A stretch of 64,000 nt of DNA from Devosia oryziradicis (lineage in GTDB: Bacteria; Pseudomonadota; Alphaproteobacteria; Rhizobiales; Devosiaceae). Below the pieces are notes generated by a model that saw nothing but the letters and a program-made list of their open reading frames with translations, was not told the origin of the DNA and did no database searches. Position numbers and translations under genes: made by a program. The stretch covers positions 434,001-498,000 of the forward strand of contig NZ_CP068047.1 in the NCBI RefSeq assembly GCF_016698645.1. The letters run 5' to 3'. This document shows, piece by piece, positions 43,070 to 52,189 of the stretch (within the stretch, counting starts at the first letter, position 1; every line of letters starts with the position of its first letter).

Positions 43070-45949
43070 CTAAGGCCGGCTCGCCCATTCCAGCAAACTC
43101 GCCAATCCGACAAAGGGAATGCCGGCATGTTCCGACAGGCCTGAGGCACAGGTCGAGACGGTCGATACGCCCAGCGTGCAGCCCCCCGGAATGTCCCCCT
43201 TGGCAAAGCGGGTCGCGTGGGCATTGAGCTCGGGGAAGAACAGGCCCTTGTCGCCGGCATAGCCGCAGCAGGTCACAGAGCTCAGCACGGCGACCTGGTC
43301 GGCGCAGGCGCGGGCGATTGTCTCGGTCATCGGCTGTTCGGCGAGGCGCTGGGCCGAGCAGTTGTGATGCACCGCGACGACGGGCAGTTTGCGCGTAATG
43401 GTCAGCCGCGGCAGCAACTGGGCCATCAGGAACTGGCTGGAATCGAGAACGGGAGCGTCACCGGGAAATTCGCGCAGGTGCTTGGCGCAGGTGGAGGCGT
43501 CGGTGACGACGCTGAGGCGTCCGGCATCGGATAGGGCCGAGAGCTCGCGCTTGAGCTCGCCACCGACGGTCGCTGCCTGTTCGGGGAAGCCCTTGGACTG
43601 GAACGGCTGGCCGCAGCACCGGCCGGCCAGATGGTCCGGCATAACAACGTCGAAGCCGGCCCGCTCGAGCAAAGCCAGCATGGCATCGGGCACATCAAGC
43701 AGGCCGTGCTCGGTCTTGGGTGCGCCGAACATGCGGGTGGCGCAGCTGGGGAAATAGACGATGGACGGTCGCCCTGCCCGGGCGGTCGGCGCGGATTTGG
43801 GCGCGCCCGGCCCGTGACGGAGGGCGCGCGACACCCGCGGCACCCGCTCGCCGGTCAGCCGGCGGGCCGTGTCGGTGATCGCTTCGATCGCGGGCGCGGG
43901 GATGACCGTTCGCGCGGCATCGGCCAGCGCCACGCCACCGCGCATCATTGTTTCAACGGCACCGCGGTGATCGGCGGCGAAACCGGCAACCGAACGGGCC
44001 GTAGCGCCGCGGCGTTGGGCGCGCTGGCCGATAATCATCGTGCCGGTCTCGATGCCGACGGGGCAACGCAGCGAGCAGAGGTTGCAGGCCGCGCAGGTGT
44101 CGAGGCCGGCATATTGGAAGTCATCGTCCAGCTTCCTGAGCCGCGCCGGGTCCTCCCCGCTGCGGCGCAGCCGTTCGCGCTCCCTGGTTACGGCGATGCG
44201 CTGGCGCGGTGACAGCGTCATTTGGTGGCTGGGGCAGGCCGGCTCGCAGAAGCCGCATTCGATGCACAGATCGACCAGCTCGTCGGCCAGCGGCATGACC
44301 TTGAGATGCTTGATGTGGATCTTGTCGTCGGCGTTGAGCAGCACGCCGGGATTGAGCAGGCCTTCGGGATCAAAGAGGTCCTTGATGCGCCACATCAATT
44401 CATAGGCCTTGCTGCCCCACTCGGCCTCGACGAACGGTGCGATGGCGCGGCCGGTACCGTGCTCGGCCTTGAGCGAGCCGCCATACTGCACCGAAACCAG
44501 GTCGCTCAGCGCCTTGGAAAAGGTATCGAACTTCTCCGCCGAACCGGGCTGGGAGAAGTCGTCGCTCATCTGGAAATGGAGGTTGCCCGCCAGCGCGTGG
44601 CCGAAAATGATGGCGTCCTCGTAGCCGTGATGGTCGAGCAGTTGGCGCATGTCGGTGACGAATTCGGCCAGCCGTTCGATCGGGGCCGCCACGTCCTCGG
44701 TGAGCATCGAGGTACCCTTGGGCCGCGCCGCGCCGCCGGAGGCGAAAAAGCCCTTGCGAATATCCCACAGCGCATGGCTGCGGGCTTCGTCGGTGGAAAA
44801 GTCGACATGGGCCGCGCCATGTCGGGCCAGCAGGTCCACCGCCTTGGCCGTTTCGGCCGCCAGCGTCGTCGCGTCAGGCGCGGTCACGTCGATCAGCACG
44901 GCGGGCGAATTGCCGGTCAGCCAGGGCAGCAGCGGCGCCATGGGGGCCAGGTGCTCGACCGTCGCCAGCGCCCGGCGCTCGATATATTCGGCGGCGGTGA
45001 CCCCGGTCGTCACCTGTACGCCGCCATTGGCCATCTCGATGATGGCCCGGCCGGCCGATTGCGGATCGGGGAAAGGCACGAGCGCGGTGGCCTTGAAGGG
45101 ATGCTCGGGCACGGTGTTGTAGGTCACCTCGGACACGAAGCCGAGCGTGCCCTCCGAACCCACCATGAGGTGGATAAGGATATCGAGCGGGTCGTGGTAG
45201 TCGACCAGAGCATTGAGTGAATAGCCGACGGTGTTCTTGATCCGGTACTTCCGGCGGATCAGGGCAACGAGTTCGGCATCGGCCATGACCTCGGCGTGCA
45301 GACCGGCAATTGCCGCAAGCATGCCGGCATGATGCTGGCGAAATTGCTCGCAACTTGCCGGGTCGCCGGAATCGAGCACGGTGCCGTCGGTCAGCACGAT
45401 CCTCAGCCGCGCCATCGTATGGTAGGTGTTCTGCGCAACGCCGCAGCACATGCCGGATGAGTTGTTGTTGACCACCCCGCCGATCTTGCAGGTGGCCTGC
45501 GACGCCGGATCGGGCCCGATCTTCCGGTTGAAGGGCTTGAGCGCCTTGTTGGCATTGGCCACGATGATGGCCGGCCCCAGCGTGATCTGCTCGGCACCCG
45601 GATGGATATCGAGCTTGCGCCAGCCATCGCCCAATACGGCCAGCACGCCATCGGTCACGGCCTGGCCGGAGAGCGACGTTCCCGCCGCGCGGAAGGTGAT
45701 GGGCAGTCCCTCGGCGCGGGCGGCGGCCATGACGGCGCGGACCTCGTCCTCCGAGTTGATGAAGACTACTACGGCGGGAACCAACCGGTAGGAGCTGGCA
45801 TCGCCGCTCCAGGCATAGGTCATCAGCGGATCGGTGTGGATGCGGCCGCGCAGCTTGCCCTTGAGCCTGTTCGCAACGCGTTCGCCCGCCGCTTGCCGGT
45901 CAGGGGCCGGCGGCTGGGTGGTCTTGGGATCGATGGTGGCTTGCTGCAT
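43070..45949 (-). CDS. D-lactate dehydrogenase-like FAD/Fe-S fusion protein
   Basis: The product has 959 residues. N-terminal PCMH-type FAD domain (residues 45-300), with FRAAGTSLSGQAVTDGVLAVLG and VNNNSSGMCCG. Then the FAD-linked oxidase C domain, two 4Fe-4S ferredoxin motifs (CIECGFCEPACPSH, CAACNLCSLRCPVG), and CCG-type repeats (CCGQPF, CCGYAG). It resembles proteins that oxidise D-lactate or D-2-hydroxyacids and pass electrons to quinone, combining what GlcD and GlcF do separately. ATG 45949 is preferred over the TTG 6 bases earlier. Confidence 0.88.
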   Translation of the reverse strand: MQQATIDPKTTQPPAPDRQAAGERVANRLKGKLRGRIHTDPLMTYAWSGDASSYRLVPAVVVFINSEDEVRAVMAAARAEGLPITFRAAGTSLSGQAVTDGVLAVLGDGWRKLDIHPGAEQITLGPAIIVANANKALKPFNRKIGPDPASQATCKIGGVVNNNSSGMCCGVAQNTYHTMARLRIVLTDGTVLDSGDPASCEQFRQHHAGMLAAIAGLHAEVMADAELVALIRRKYRIKNTVGYSLNALVDYHDPLDILIHLMVGSEGTLGFVSEVTYNTVPEHPFKATALVPFPDPQSAGRAIIEMANGGVQVTTGVTAAEYIERRALATVEHLAPMAPLLPWLTGNSPAVLIDVTAPDATTLAAETAKAVDLLARHGAAHVDFSTDEARSHALWDIRKGFFASGGAARPKGTSMLTEDVAAPIERLAEFVTDMRQLLDHHGYEDAIIFGHALAGNLHFQMSDDFSQPGSAEKFDTFSKALSDLVSVQYGGSLKAEHGTGRAIAPFVEAEWGSKAYELMWRIKDLFDPEGLLNPGVLLNADDKIHIKHLKVMPLADELVDLCIECGFCEPACPSHQMTLSPRQRIAVTRERERLRRSGEDPARLRKLDDDFQYAGLDTCAACNLCSLRCPVGIETGTMIIGQRAQRRGATARSVAGFAADHRGAVETMMRGGVALADAARTVIPAPAIEAITDTARRLTGERVPRVSRALRHGPGAPKSAPTARAGRPSIVYFPSCATRMFGAPKTEHGLLDVPDAMLALLERAGFDVVMPDHLAGRCCGQPFQSKGFPEQAATVGGELKRELSALSDAGRLSVVTDASTCAKHLREFPGDAPVLDSSQFLMAQLLPRLTITRKLPVVAVHHNCSAQRLAEQPMTETIARACADQVAVLSSVTCCGYAGDKGLFFPELNAHATRFAKGDIPGGCTLGVSTVSTCASGLSEHAGIPFVGLASLLEWASRP

Positions 45950-46032
45950 AGGCAAGAGCTAACATGTCAGCCCTCACCTGCGAAGACCCCTGTCCAGGGG
46001 AGCAGGGCGGCGGTATCCCGCCGCCCCGAAGG

Positions 46033-46773
46033 TCAGATATCGATGTCGTCCTCGCCAAGCGCCTCGATCTCGGCGGCGGCGCGCTTGAGGATTTCGGCGG
46101 CGTGGCGCTGCTGGTCCTCGGAAGCACGGCGCGCCTTCTTGATGGCGGCCTTGAGCTCGCGGCGGGCGTCGTTGAGTTCGGGCACGACATCCTTGAGATC
46201 GCGATCGGCGTCCGGACCAGGACCCCAGCCCGGACCATGGCCGCGATGGGGCGGGCGATTGCCGAAATCGGGCCCCTGCCCGTCCTCGCCGCGGCCAAAC
46301 GGCCAGTCGGCCTTGGCGAATTCGCGGAAGCGGTTCATCTGCTCGCCAGCCTTGGCCAGGAAGGCCAGGGTCGACTCGATGGCCTCGCGGTTGTCGCTGA
46401 GGTGCGCCCTGCCCTCATCGGTGATGGTATAGAGCTTCTTGTTGCCATCGGCCTGCGACGTGACATAGCCGGCCTCTTCAAGGAAGGTGAGCGCCGGATA
46501 GACGATGCCGGGGCTGGGCGTATAGAAGCCGGCCGATTTCTCCTCGATGGCCTTGATCAGGTCATAGCCGTGCCGCGGCTGCTGCTCGATCAGATAGAGG
46601 GCGACGAGGCGCAGGTCGCCGGAGGCAAGCATGCGGCCGATGCGGAAATTGCCGCCCATATTGCCCCAGCCTTCGCCGCTCTCGATGCCGGAAGCAAACC
46701 GCCCCCAGCCGCGACGTGCCATGGCCTCCATGCGGCGCCAATTGGGTTCGCCATTCCTCCAATATCCACTCAT
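46033..46773 (-). CDS. PadR-family transcriptional regulator
   Basis: The ATG at 46773 has GGAG seven bases upstream; the product has 246 residues. The PadR winged helix is LVALYLIEQQPRHGYDLIKAIEEKSAGFYTPSPGIVYPALTFLEEAGYV. It is followed by a Gly/Pro-rich stretch of about 35 residues and a C-terminal coiled segment (RRELKAAIKKARRASEDQQRHAAEILKRAAAEI). An N-terminal region rich in Arg/Trp is unusual. Two AAGATATATCTT-type palindromes lie in front. The lactate dehydrogenase gene follows 83 bases later on the same strand. Confidence 0.9.
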   Translation of the reverse strand: MSGYWRNGEPNWRRMEAMARRGWGRFASGIESGEGWGNMGGNFRIGRMLASGDLRLVALYLIEQQPRHGYDLIKAIEEKSAGFYTPSPGIVYPALTFLEEAGYVTSQADGNKKLYTITDEGRAHLSDNREAIESTLAFLAKAGEQMNRFREFAKADWPFGRGEDGQGPDFGNRPPHRGHGPGWGPGPDADRDLKDVVPELNDARRELKAAIKKARRASEDQQRHAAEILKRAAAEIEALGEDDIDI

Positions 46774-46784
46774 GATGGGTCTCC

Positions 46785-46850
46785 GATATATCTTGCGTTG
46801 CACTGACGCAGAAGATTGGCGCGGTTCATGGCGTTTTCAAGATATATCTT
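46785..46850. promoter_or_regulatory. PadR operator pair
   Basis: A full palindrome AAGATATATCTT at 46839-46850 and a second, GATATATCTT, at 46785-46794, just in front of the padR gene. PadR-type proteins bind AT-rich palindromes of this kind. The two sites flank the promoter region. Confidence 0.55.
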
Positions 46851-46897
46851 ACGATTGTTTTGCAGTGCCGTTTGGCGTAGCCACTGTGCGCTTCCGC

Positions 46898-46932
46898 AAG
46901 TGAAGAGCCCTCGGGTCAAGCCCGAGGGTGAC
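46898..46932. repeat. Single unit of repeat family A
   Basis: One copy (AAGTGAAGAGCCCTCGGG to AGGGTGAC), matching the right arm of the pairs at 9165 and 42969. It is not paired here. Confidence 0.75.
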
Positions 46933-46958
46933 GATCCGGGATAGATTACCCGGTCCCG

Positions 46959-46998
46959 AAAAACAAAAATCCCGCCCGGCTGGGCCGGACGGGGATTG
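46959..46998 (-). terminator. Terminator after NDUFA9-like gene
   Basis: On the minus strand, a GC stem of ATCCCCGTCCGGCC against GGCCGGGCGGGAT is followed by TTTTTGTTTTT. It lies 25 bases after the stop codon of the gene at 47023. Confidence 0.88.
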
Positions 46999-47022
46999 GT
47001 CTTGTCGCTGAAGGCGCGCCGC

Positions 47023-48009
47023 CTAGAGAACGGGCGACGGCGCGTTATCGCGGTCGAACTGGCCGTGCTTGCGGTAGCGATACATATAGGTGGGCAGGAT
47101 GGCATCCATGGCGGTCGGCGTGATGCCGAAGGCCGCGAAGGTCCGCTTGTCCTTGATGGCGGCATCGGAAACGACATTGTCGACACCCAGCAGCTCGACC
47201 TGGTCGCCGGTCAGCAGCGGCGGCATGGGCAGGATGGCAAAGGGCAGCGCCAGGAGCTTGGCGATGCCCGATGGCAGGGGCAGCATCAGCCGGTTGCGGC
47301 CCGCTTCGCGCTGGATGCGGGCCAGCAGGTCCTTATGGGTCTCGATCTGCGGACCACCCAGTTCATAGATGCGGCCCGGCTTGACCTGGCCCTCGGCGGC
47401 CTTGGCAAATGCCTCGGCGACATCGCCAACGAATGCAGGCTGGAAGCGGGTGGCGCCACCGATCAGGGGCATCACGGGCAGCATGCGCGAGAGGGCGCCC
47501 ATCAGGTTGAAGAAGCCGTCGCCCTGGCCGAACAGGAGCGAGGGGCGCATGATGATGGCATTGGGGAACGCCTTGAGCACGGCTTCCTCGCCCAGGAGCT
47601 TGCTCTTGGCGTATTGGCTGACCTCGGCGGCCTGGTCGACGCCGAGCGCGGACATATGCAACAGGGTCGAAACGCCCGCGGCCTTGGCGGCGGTGGCGAT
47701 ATTACCGGCTCCATCGACATGCACGGCCTGGAAGGTCTGGGCGCCGCGCGAATGGCCGACGCCAGCGAGGTTGATCACGATATCGGCGCCGGCAATGGCG
47801 CGACGCACGGAGGCGACGTTGCGCACATTGGCCTGGATCGGCACGATCTGGCCGACGCTGCCGAACATCCTGGTGTGTCCAGCCAGATCGGGGCGGCGCA
47901 CCGCGACGCGAATGCGGTGGCCGCGCTTGGCCAGAAGCTGGACGATCTGGGTGCCGACAAAGCCCGAACCGCCGAAAATCGTGACGAGTTTGGGGGCGAT
48001 CGTGTCCAT
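47023..48009 (-). CDS. NDUFA9-like NAD(P)-binding protein (complex I-associated)
   Basis: The ATG at 48009 starts the conserved region (MDTIAPKLVTIFGGSGFVGTQIV); the product has 328 residues. The nucleotide site is GGSGFVG, and IVINLAGVGHSRGAQTFQAVHVDGAGNIATAAKAAGV and YAKSKLLGEEAVL are typical of the complex I accessory-subunit-like extended SDRs. The catalytic YxxxK is present in QYAKSKLLG. In mitochondria the homologue is a complex I subunit; in bacteria it is thought to associate with the complex or with quinone metabolism. Confidence 0.88.
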   Translation of the reverse strand: MDTIAPKLVTIFGGSGFVGTQIVQLLAKRGHRIRVAVRRPDLAGHTRMFGSVGQIVPIQANVRNVASVRRAIAGADIVINLAGVGHSRGAQTFQAVHVDGAGNIATAAKAAGVSTLLHMSALGVDQAAEVSQYAKSKLLGEEAVLKAFPNAIIMRPSLLFGQGDGFFNLMGALSRMLPVMPLIGGATRFQPAFVGDVAEAFAKAAEGQVKPGRIYELGGPQIETHKDLLARIQREAGRNRLMLPLPSGIAKLLALPFAILPMPPLLTGDQVELLGVDNVVSDAAIKDKRTFAAFGITPTAMDAILPTYMYRYRKHGQFDRDNAPSPVL

Positions 48010-48152
48010 CGTGGGCTCCGGCAAAGGCTTTGGTTTCTTCCCGCTTCTAGCGCATAGCCGCCGCCGCTGTCGAGGGCAGCGAGTCCGGGTTTGACGCTTG
48101 ACTCTCACCCGGCTTTGTTCTTGTTATGTTCCATCAAGCAAGGAGAGAGCCG

Positions 48153-48515
48153 ATGGCTGACAAGCAAACCTATCGCGGCCAATGCCATTGCGGCGCCGTA
48201 CGCTATACCGCGACCACCGACATGAGCACGCTGGGCGACTGCAACTGCTCGCGCTGCCGGCGCCTGGGCTGGGTGATGCAATCGCTGCCGGCGGCCGACT
48301 TCACGCTCGAAAGCGGCGAGGACAATCTGAGCGTCTACCACTTCAGCACCGAGACGATCGATCACCTGTTCTGCAAGACCTGCGGCATCGAGTCGTTTTC
48401 CCGCGGCAGCGATGGCAAGGGCAACGAGATGGTGATGATCAACGTCAACTGCCTCGAGCCACCCATGCAGGTCGATCGCAACGCCATCAAACACTGGGAT
48501 GGGGCTAACTGGTAA
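48153..48515 (+). CDS. GFA-family (glutathione-dependent formaldehyde-activating-like) protein
   Basis: The ATG at 48153 has AGGAGA seven bases upstream; the product has 120 residues. The zinc cysteines are in GQCHCGAVRY, CNCSRCRRLG and LFCKTCGIESF, which are the GFA pattern. The family name derives from one enzyme; the function of most members is unknown. A tRNA-Leu gene follows. Confidence 0.85.
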   Translation: MADKQTYRGQCHCGAVRYTATTDMSTLGDCNCSRCRRLGWVMQSLPAADFTLESGEDNLSVYHFSTETIDHLFCKTCGIESFSRGSDGKGNEMVMINVNCLEPPMQVDRNAIKHWDGANW

Positions 48516-48533
48516 TGACGGCAAGAATGTCGG

Positions 48534-48562
48534 TTGACATCCTCAGGCGCTGCCCCTAGTTA
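48534..48562 (+). promoter_or_regulatory. Promoter of tRNA-Leu
   Basis: TTGACA, 17 bases, TAGTTA. It lies 11 bases before the tRNA, with a perfect -35 element. Confidence 0.72.
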
Positions 48563-48573
48563 CACCACCGCTT

Positions 48574-48658
48574 GCCCAGATGGCGGAATTGGTAGACGCG
48601 CACGGTTCAGGTCCGTGTACCGCAAGGTGTGAAGGTTCGAGTCCTTTTCTGGGCACCA
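48574..48658 (+). tRNA. tRNA-Leu (CAG)
   Basis: An 85-base class II tRNA with long variable arm and encoded CCA. Acceptor GCCCAGA/TCTGGGC; anticodon loop TTCAGGT gives CAG at 48608-48610. The variable arm and GGTTCGAGTCC T-arm are standard. Confidence 0.98.
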
Positions 48659-48664
48659 AGTTTG

Positions 48665-48704
48665 ACCCCGGTCGTGACTGATGTCGCGACCGGGGTTTTT
48701 CTTT
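48665..48704 (+). terminator. Intrinsic terminator after tRNA-Leu
   Basis: Stem ACCCCGGTCG/CGACCGGGGT with a 12-base loop, then TTTTTCTTT. Confidence 0.88.
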
Positions 48705-48869
48705 GCCGCTTTGCAGGACCCGAGCGCCATCCACCAATCCATGCTCCGGAATCGCCCGGCAGGCATAAAGCTTTCTTTATATCCGGCTTGACCCCGACCC
48801 GAGCCAATGCCACAAACCTCGCAGAATTGCTCGATTTGAGCGATTTTCGGCATGTTAAGGGGATTTTGG

Positions 48870-50126
48870 TTGGCACGGTCTTCCTATCTTTTCACCTCCG
48901 AATCCGTCTCCGAAGGGCATCCGGACAAGGTTTGCGACCGGATTTCGGACGAAATCGTCGACCTGGTATTCCGCGAAGCCAAGAAGACCGGCATGGACCC
49001 CTCCCAGGTCCGCATTGCCTGCGAGACGCTGGCGACCACTAACCGCGTCGTGATTGCGGGGGAGGTGCGTGTTCCCGAATCCCTGCTCAAGAAGGGCAAG
49101 GACGGCAAGGTGCTGCTCGATGCCGCCGGCCACCCGGTGGTCAATCCGTCCAAGTTCAAGTCCACCGCCCGCAAGGCCATCCGCGCCATCGGCTATGAGC
49201 AGGCCGGCTTCCACTGGAAGACCGTCAAGATCGACGTGCTGCTGCATGGCCAGTCGGCCGATATCGCCCAGGGTGTGGATGCGACCGGCAACAAGGATGT
49301 CGGCGCGGGCGACCAGGGCATCATGTTCGGCTATGCCAGCCGCGAGACGCCCGAGCTGCTGCCGGCGCCGATCTATTACGCCCACAAGATCCTCGATACG
49401 CTGACGACGGCGCGCAAGGCCAATAACGGCCCGGCCGGCAAGCTGGGGCCCGATGCCAAGAGCCAGGTCACCGTGCGCTACGAGGAGGGCAAGCCGGTCG
49501 GCGTCACCCAGATCGTGCTCTCGACCCAGCACCTGGACGAGAGCCTCACCTCGGCCGATGTCCGCCGCATCGTCGAGCCCTATATCCGCGAAGCGCTGCC
49601 CGAGGGCTGGATCGGCAAGGATACGGTCTGGCACGTCAATCCGACCGGCAAGTTCGTGGTCGGCGGCCCCGACGGCGACGCGGGGCTGACGGGCCGCAAG
49701 ATCATCGTCGACACATATGGCGGCGCCGCGCCGCATGGCGGCGGCGCGTTCTCGGGCAAGGACCCGACCAAGGTCGACCGTTCGGCGGCCTATGCCGCAC
49801 GATATCTGGCCAAGAACGTGGTTGCGGCTGGCCTTGCCGATCGCGCCACCATCCAGCTCAGCTACGCCATCGGCGTTGCGCAGCCGCTCTCGATCTATGT
49901 TGACCTGCACGGCACGGGCAAGGTCGAGGAATCGGTGGTCGAGACCGCCCTGGCCAAGGTGATGGACCTGACGCCACGGGGCATCCGCACGCATCTCGAT
50001 CTTAACAAGCCCATCTATGCCCGTACGTCGGCCTATGGCCATTTCGGCCGCAAGCCCGGTCGCGACGGCAGCTTCAGCTGGGAAAAGACCGATCTCGTCG
50101 GTGCGCTGAAGGCCGCGGTGAAGTAA
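48870..50126 (+). CDS. metK: S-adenosylmethionine synthetase
   Basis: Makes SAM from methionine and ATP. The start is a TTG at 48870, because AAGGGG lies seven bases upstream and conserved sequence starts [21 protein letters not shown]. The ATG six codons earlier has no site. The product has 418 residues. Motifs: [29 protein letters not shown], the metal/phosphate site [11 protein letters not shown] and the loop [18 protein letters not shown] looked for a SAM riboswitch in the leader and saw none. Confidence 0.95.
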   Translation: MARSSYLFTSESVSEGHPDKVCDRISDEIVDLVFREAKKTGMDPSQVRIACETLATTNRVVIAGEVRVPESLLKKGKDGKVLLDAAGHPVVNPSKFKSTARKAIRAIGYEQAGFHWKTVKIDVLLHGQSADIAQGVDATGNKDVGAGDQGIMFGYASRETPELLPAPIYYAHKILDTLTTARKANNGPAGKLGPDAKSQVTVRYEEGKPVGVTQIVLSTQHLDESLTSADVRRIVEPYIREALPEGWIGKDTVWHVNPTGKFVVGGPDGDAGLTGRKIIVDTYGGAAPHGGGAFSGKDPTKVDRSAAYAARYLAKNVVAAGLADRATIQLSYAIGVAQPLSIYVDLHGTGKVEESVVETALAKVMDLTPRGIRTHLDLNKPIYARTSAYGHFGRKPGRDGSFSWEKTDLVGALKAAVK

Positions 50127-50209
50127 CGCCTTGTTCAGCATGCTCAGCCCGAGCGGGGCTTCCCATGCCGGGTTTCCAGTATCTTCGGTTCGGTGCACCG
50201 GAGATTTCG

Positions 50210-50392
50210 ATGCCGGACAATATCTACAAGTTTCGTCGCCTGAAGTGGGGCGATCCAGAGACAATACTCAATATGCTTGGGCAGACGGAATCGCCTGCTC
50301 CGCGACGGTCTCTCAACTGGGACGTCGTGGGCATTGTCGTTGGACTGGCGATTATTGGTCTGCTCCTCATTCTTATTTTTAAGCCATCATGA
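50210..50392 (+). CDS. Small single-pass membrane protein
   Basis: The product has 60 residues from ATG 50210 with GGAG seven bases upstream. The N-terminal half is soluble and charged (DNIYKFRRLKWGDPETIL); the second half is one membrane helix (WDVVGIVVGLAIIGLLLILIF). Its TGA overlaps the trmB ATG (ATGA), so the two are translationally coupled. I do not recognise the family. Confidence 0.72.
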   Translation: MPDNIYKFRRLKWGDPETILNMLGQTESPAPRRSLNWDVVGIVVGLAIIGLLLILIFKPS

Positions 50393-51099
50393 CCAAGCCA
50401 GACCACCAGCTGCCCAAGACCCGTTCTGGCGAGCCGCGCGCCTTCTTTGGACGGCGCTCGGGCAAGCGGCTGCATGACGGCCAGCAGGCCGTGTTCGATG
50501 CCACCCTGCCCGCGCTGGAGATCAAGCTGGAGGGCCAGCTCGACCCGCGCAGCCTTTTTCCCGATGCCGGGCGCATCATCATCGAGATCGGCTATGGCGG
50601 GGGCGAGCACCTGGCCCTGGAGGCCGGACGAAACCCCGATACGGGCTATATCGGTTGCGAGGTCTTTACTGGCGGCATCGGCAAGATGGTGCAGACCATC
50701 GCGGCCCAGGGGCTGGGCAATATAAGACTTTTCACCGACGACGCGTTCAAGCTCCTGGTACAGCTGCCCGACGCCTCGGTCGACGAGGTCTACCTGCTCT
50801 ATCCCGATCCCTGGCCCAAGACGCGCCACCACAAGCGCCGGTTCGTTTCGCCGACCACGCTGGCCGAACTGGCGCGGGTCATCCGGCCGGGTGGCGCGTT
50901 CCACTTCGCCACCGATATCGAGGACTATGCCAACTGGACGCTGGCCCATATCGTCAGGGCGCCACAATTCAGCTTCGCGCCAAAGAGCCCTGGCAGCTGG
51001 CACCAGCCCTATCCGGGCTGGGAAGCCACGCGCTACGAACAGAAGGCCCGGCGCGAAGGGCGGCTGGTCAGCTTTTATTTCAGCTTCACGCGGGTTTAG
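50389..51099 (+). CDS. trmB: tRNA (guanine-N7)-methyltransferase
   Basis: The product has 236 residues. The SAM site is IIIEIGYGGGEHLALEA; the family's tRNA-binding and catalytic loop is LYPDPWPKTRHHKRRF. It methylates G46 of tRNAs. Its start overlaps the small membrane protein gene. Confidence 0.95.
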   Translation: MTKPDHQLPKTRSGEPRAFFGRRSGKRLHDGQQAVFDATLPALEIKLEGQLDPRSLFPDAGRIIIEIGYGGGEHLALEAGRNPDTGYIGCEVFTGGIGKMVQTIAAQGLGNIRLFTDDAFKLLVQLPDASVDEVYLLYPDPWPKTRHHKRRFVSPTTLAELARVIRPGGAFHFATDIEDYANWTLAHIVRAPQFSFAPKSPGSWHQPYPGWEATRYEQKARREGRLVSFYFSFTRV

Positions 51100-51228
51100 C
51101 CTCCAGCGGCGGGAGCAGCTTCGCTGCCCCTGTGATATCAGATATGTCAAAGTTTAATGTGCGGGGGCTCTGGTAGTCACGCAAACGCGAACCATATCCG
51201 GACCTCGACCAGTTCATCGAGGTTCGCC

Positions 51229-51612
51229 ATGTCGCGTCAGTCCACGACCAATCCACACGACAACGACGTGTTGATGTCGAGACCGGGCAAGTGGACGCTG
51301 ACCATCATCACCATGCTGCGGGTCGAGCCGCGGCGCTTCAACGACCTGAAGCGCGCCGGTGGGATTTCGCAGAAGACGCTGACGCTGACCTTGCGCGAAC
51401 TGGAGCGCGACGGCTTCGTCACCCGCACCATGTTCGCGACGATTCCACCGCGGGTGGATTACGAACTGACGGCGCTCGGCCGTGAATTGCTGGAATTGGC
51501 GGACAGCCTGAAGAGCTTTGCCGACCGCAATGGCGCCTTGATCCAGGAGGCCCGGGCGCGGTTCGATGCCAGCGGCGGCGAGCCTGTCATCAAGCTGGTG
51601 CACTCGCTGTGA
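51229..51612 (+). CDS. HxlR-family transcriptional regulator
   Basis: The ATG at 51229 has GAGG upstream; the product has 127 residues. GKWTLTIITMLRVEPRRFNDLKRAGGISQKTLTLTLRELERDGFVTR and PPRVDYELTALGREL are the HxlR winged-helix blocks. The N-terminal Cys that senses aldehydes in HxlR relatives is absent (the region reads NDVLMSRPGKW). The target is unknown. Confidence 0.88.
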   Translation: MSRQSTTNPHDNDVLMSRPGKWTLTIITMLRVEPRRFNDLKRAGGISQKTLTLTLRELERDGFVTRTMFATIPPRVDYELTALGRELLELADSLKSFADRNGALIQEARARFDASGGEPVIKLVHSL

Positions 51613-51657
51613 GGCACGGGCGCCGCCGGCATACCGGCGGCGCCGTGGGCAGGCTGG

Positions 51658-51930
51658 TTAAAGGGTAACCTGCTCAAGCGAACCAGGCGTGAAGAACTGC
51701 ATGGTCTGGGAACCGTCTTCGAGGGTGACATAGGCGCGGATCAGGCCGCTCCAGTCTTCGACGGCGGTGGCGTTGACGCCCTTCTGCTGCAGCTGGGCCA
51801 GGATCGAGTTGGCGGTAAAGTCGCGCATCTCGCTCGTGACATTGTCACCGAACACGTCGGCAAAGGCAGGGGCGGCAGCGCCGGCAAAAGCGGCGGTGGC
51901 GACGAGGGCGATAATGGTGTTCTTGATCAT
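51658..51930 (-). CDS. Small periplasmic hypothetical protein
   Basis: The product has 90 residues from ATG 51930 with AAGGA upstream. The signal peptide is MIKNTIIALVATAAFAGAAA, cleaved near AFA. The mature part (DVFGDNVTSEMRDFTANSILAQLQQKGVNATAVEDW) resembles small exported alphaproteobacterial proteins of unknown role. It is convergent with the HxlR gene. Confidence 0.68.
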   Translation of the reverse strand: MIKNTIIALVATAAFAGAAAPAFADVFGDNVTSEMRDFTANSILAQLQQKGVNATAVEDWSGLIRAYVTLEDGSQTMQFFTPGSLEQVTL

Positions 51931-52189
51931 TTGAAGTGTTCCTTTCGTTTGAACACCCTGGAAATGATCGTGGCCCGCCTGACCCTCAAGACCACATTTT
52001 GCAGATTCCATCCCTTGAAGTCCGGCGCATCGTTGCTAGAGTTTTATCAAGGAAATCAAGGGGTTCTCGGGTGCCCTGGTTTCGCTGATGACACTGGGTG
52101 ACCTCCAGGCGACCCTCAGGCAGGGCAGGTGCCTGCGGCTGGGGAACGTTCCGCCCGCGGGCGCGTCTAAGCTAGAAAGGAGCCCCCAA

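Noticed and set aside
46770..47186. Open frames overlapping the NDUFA9-like gene's 3' end
   Set aside because: They overlap a real gene and a strong terminator and show no conserved sequence.
48705..48869. A SAM riboswitch in front of metK
   Set aside because: I looked for conserved SAM-I, SAM-II and SAH-type elements and saw none; only the terminator of tRNA-Leu and a plain leader are visible.
48855..50264. A 469-codon frame opposite metK
   Set aside because: Shadow of metK; the composition is unusual and there are no conserved blocks.
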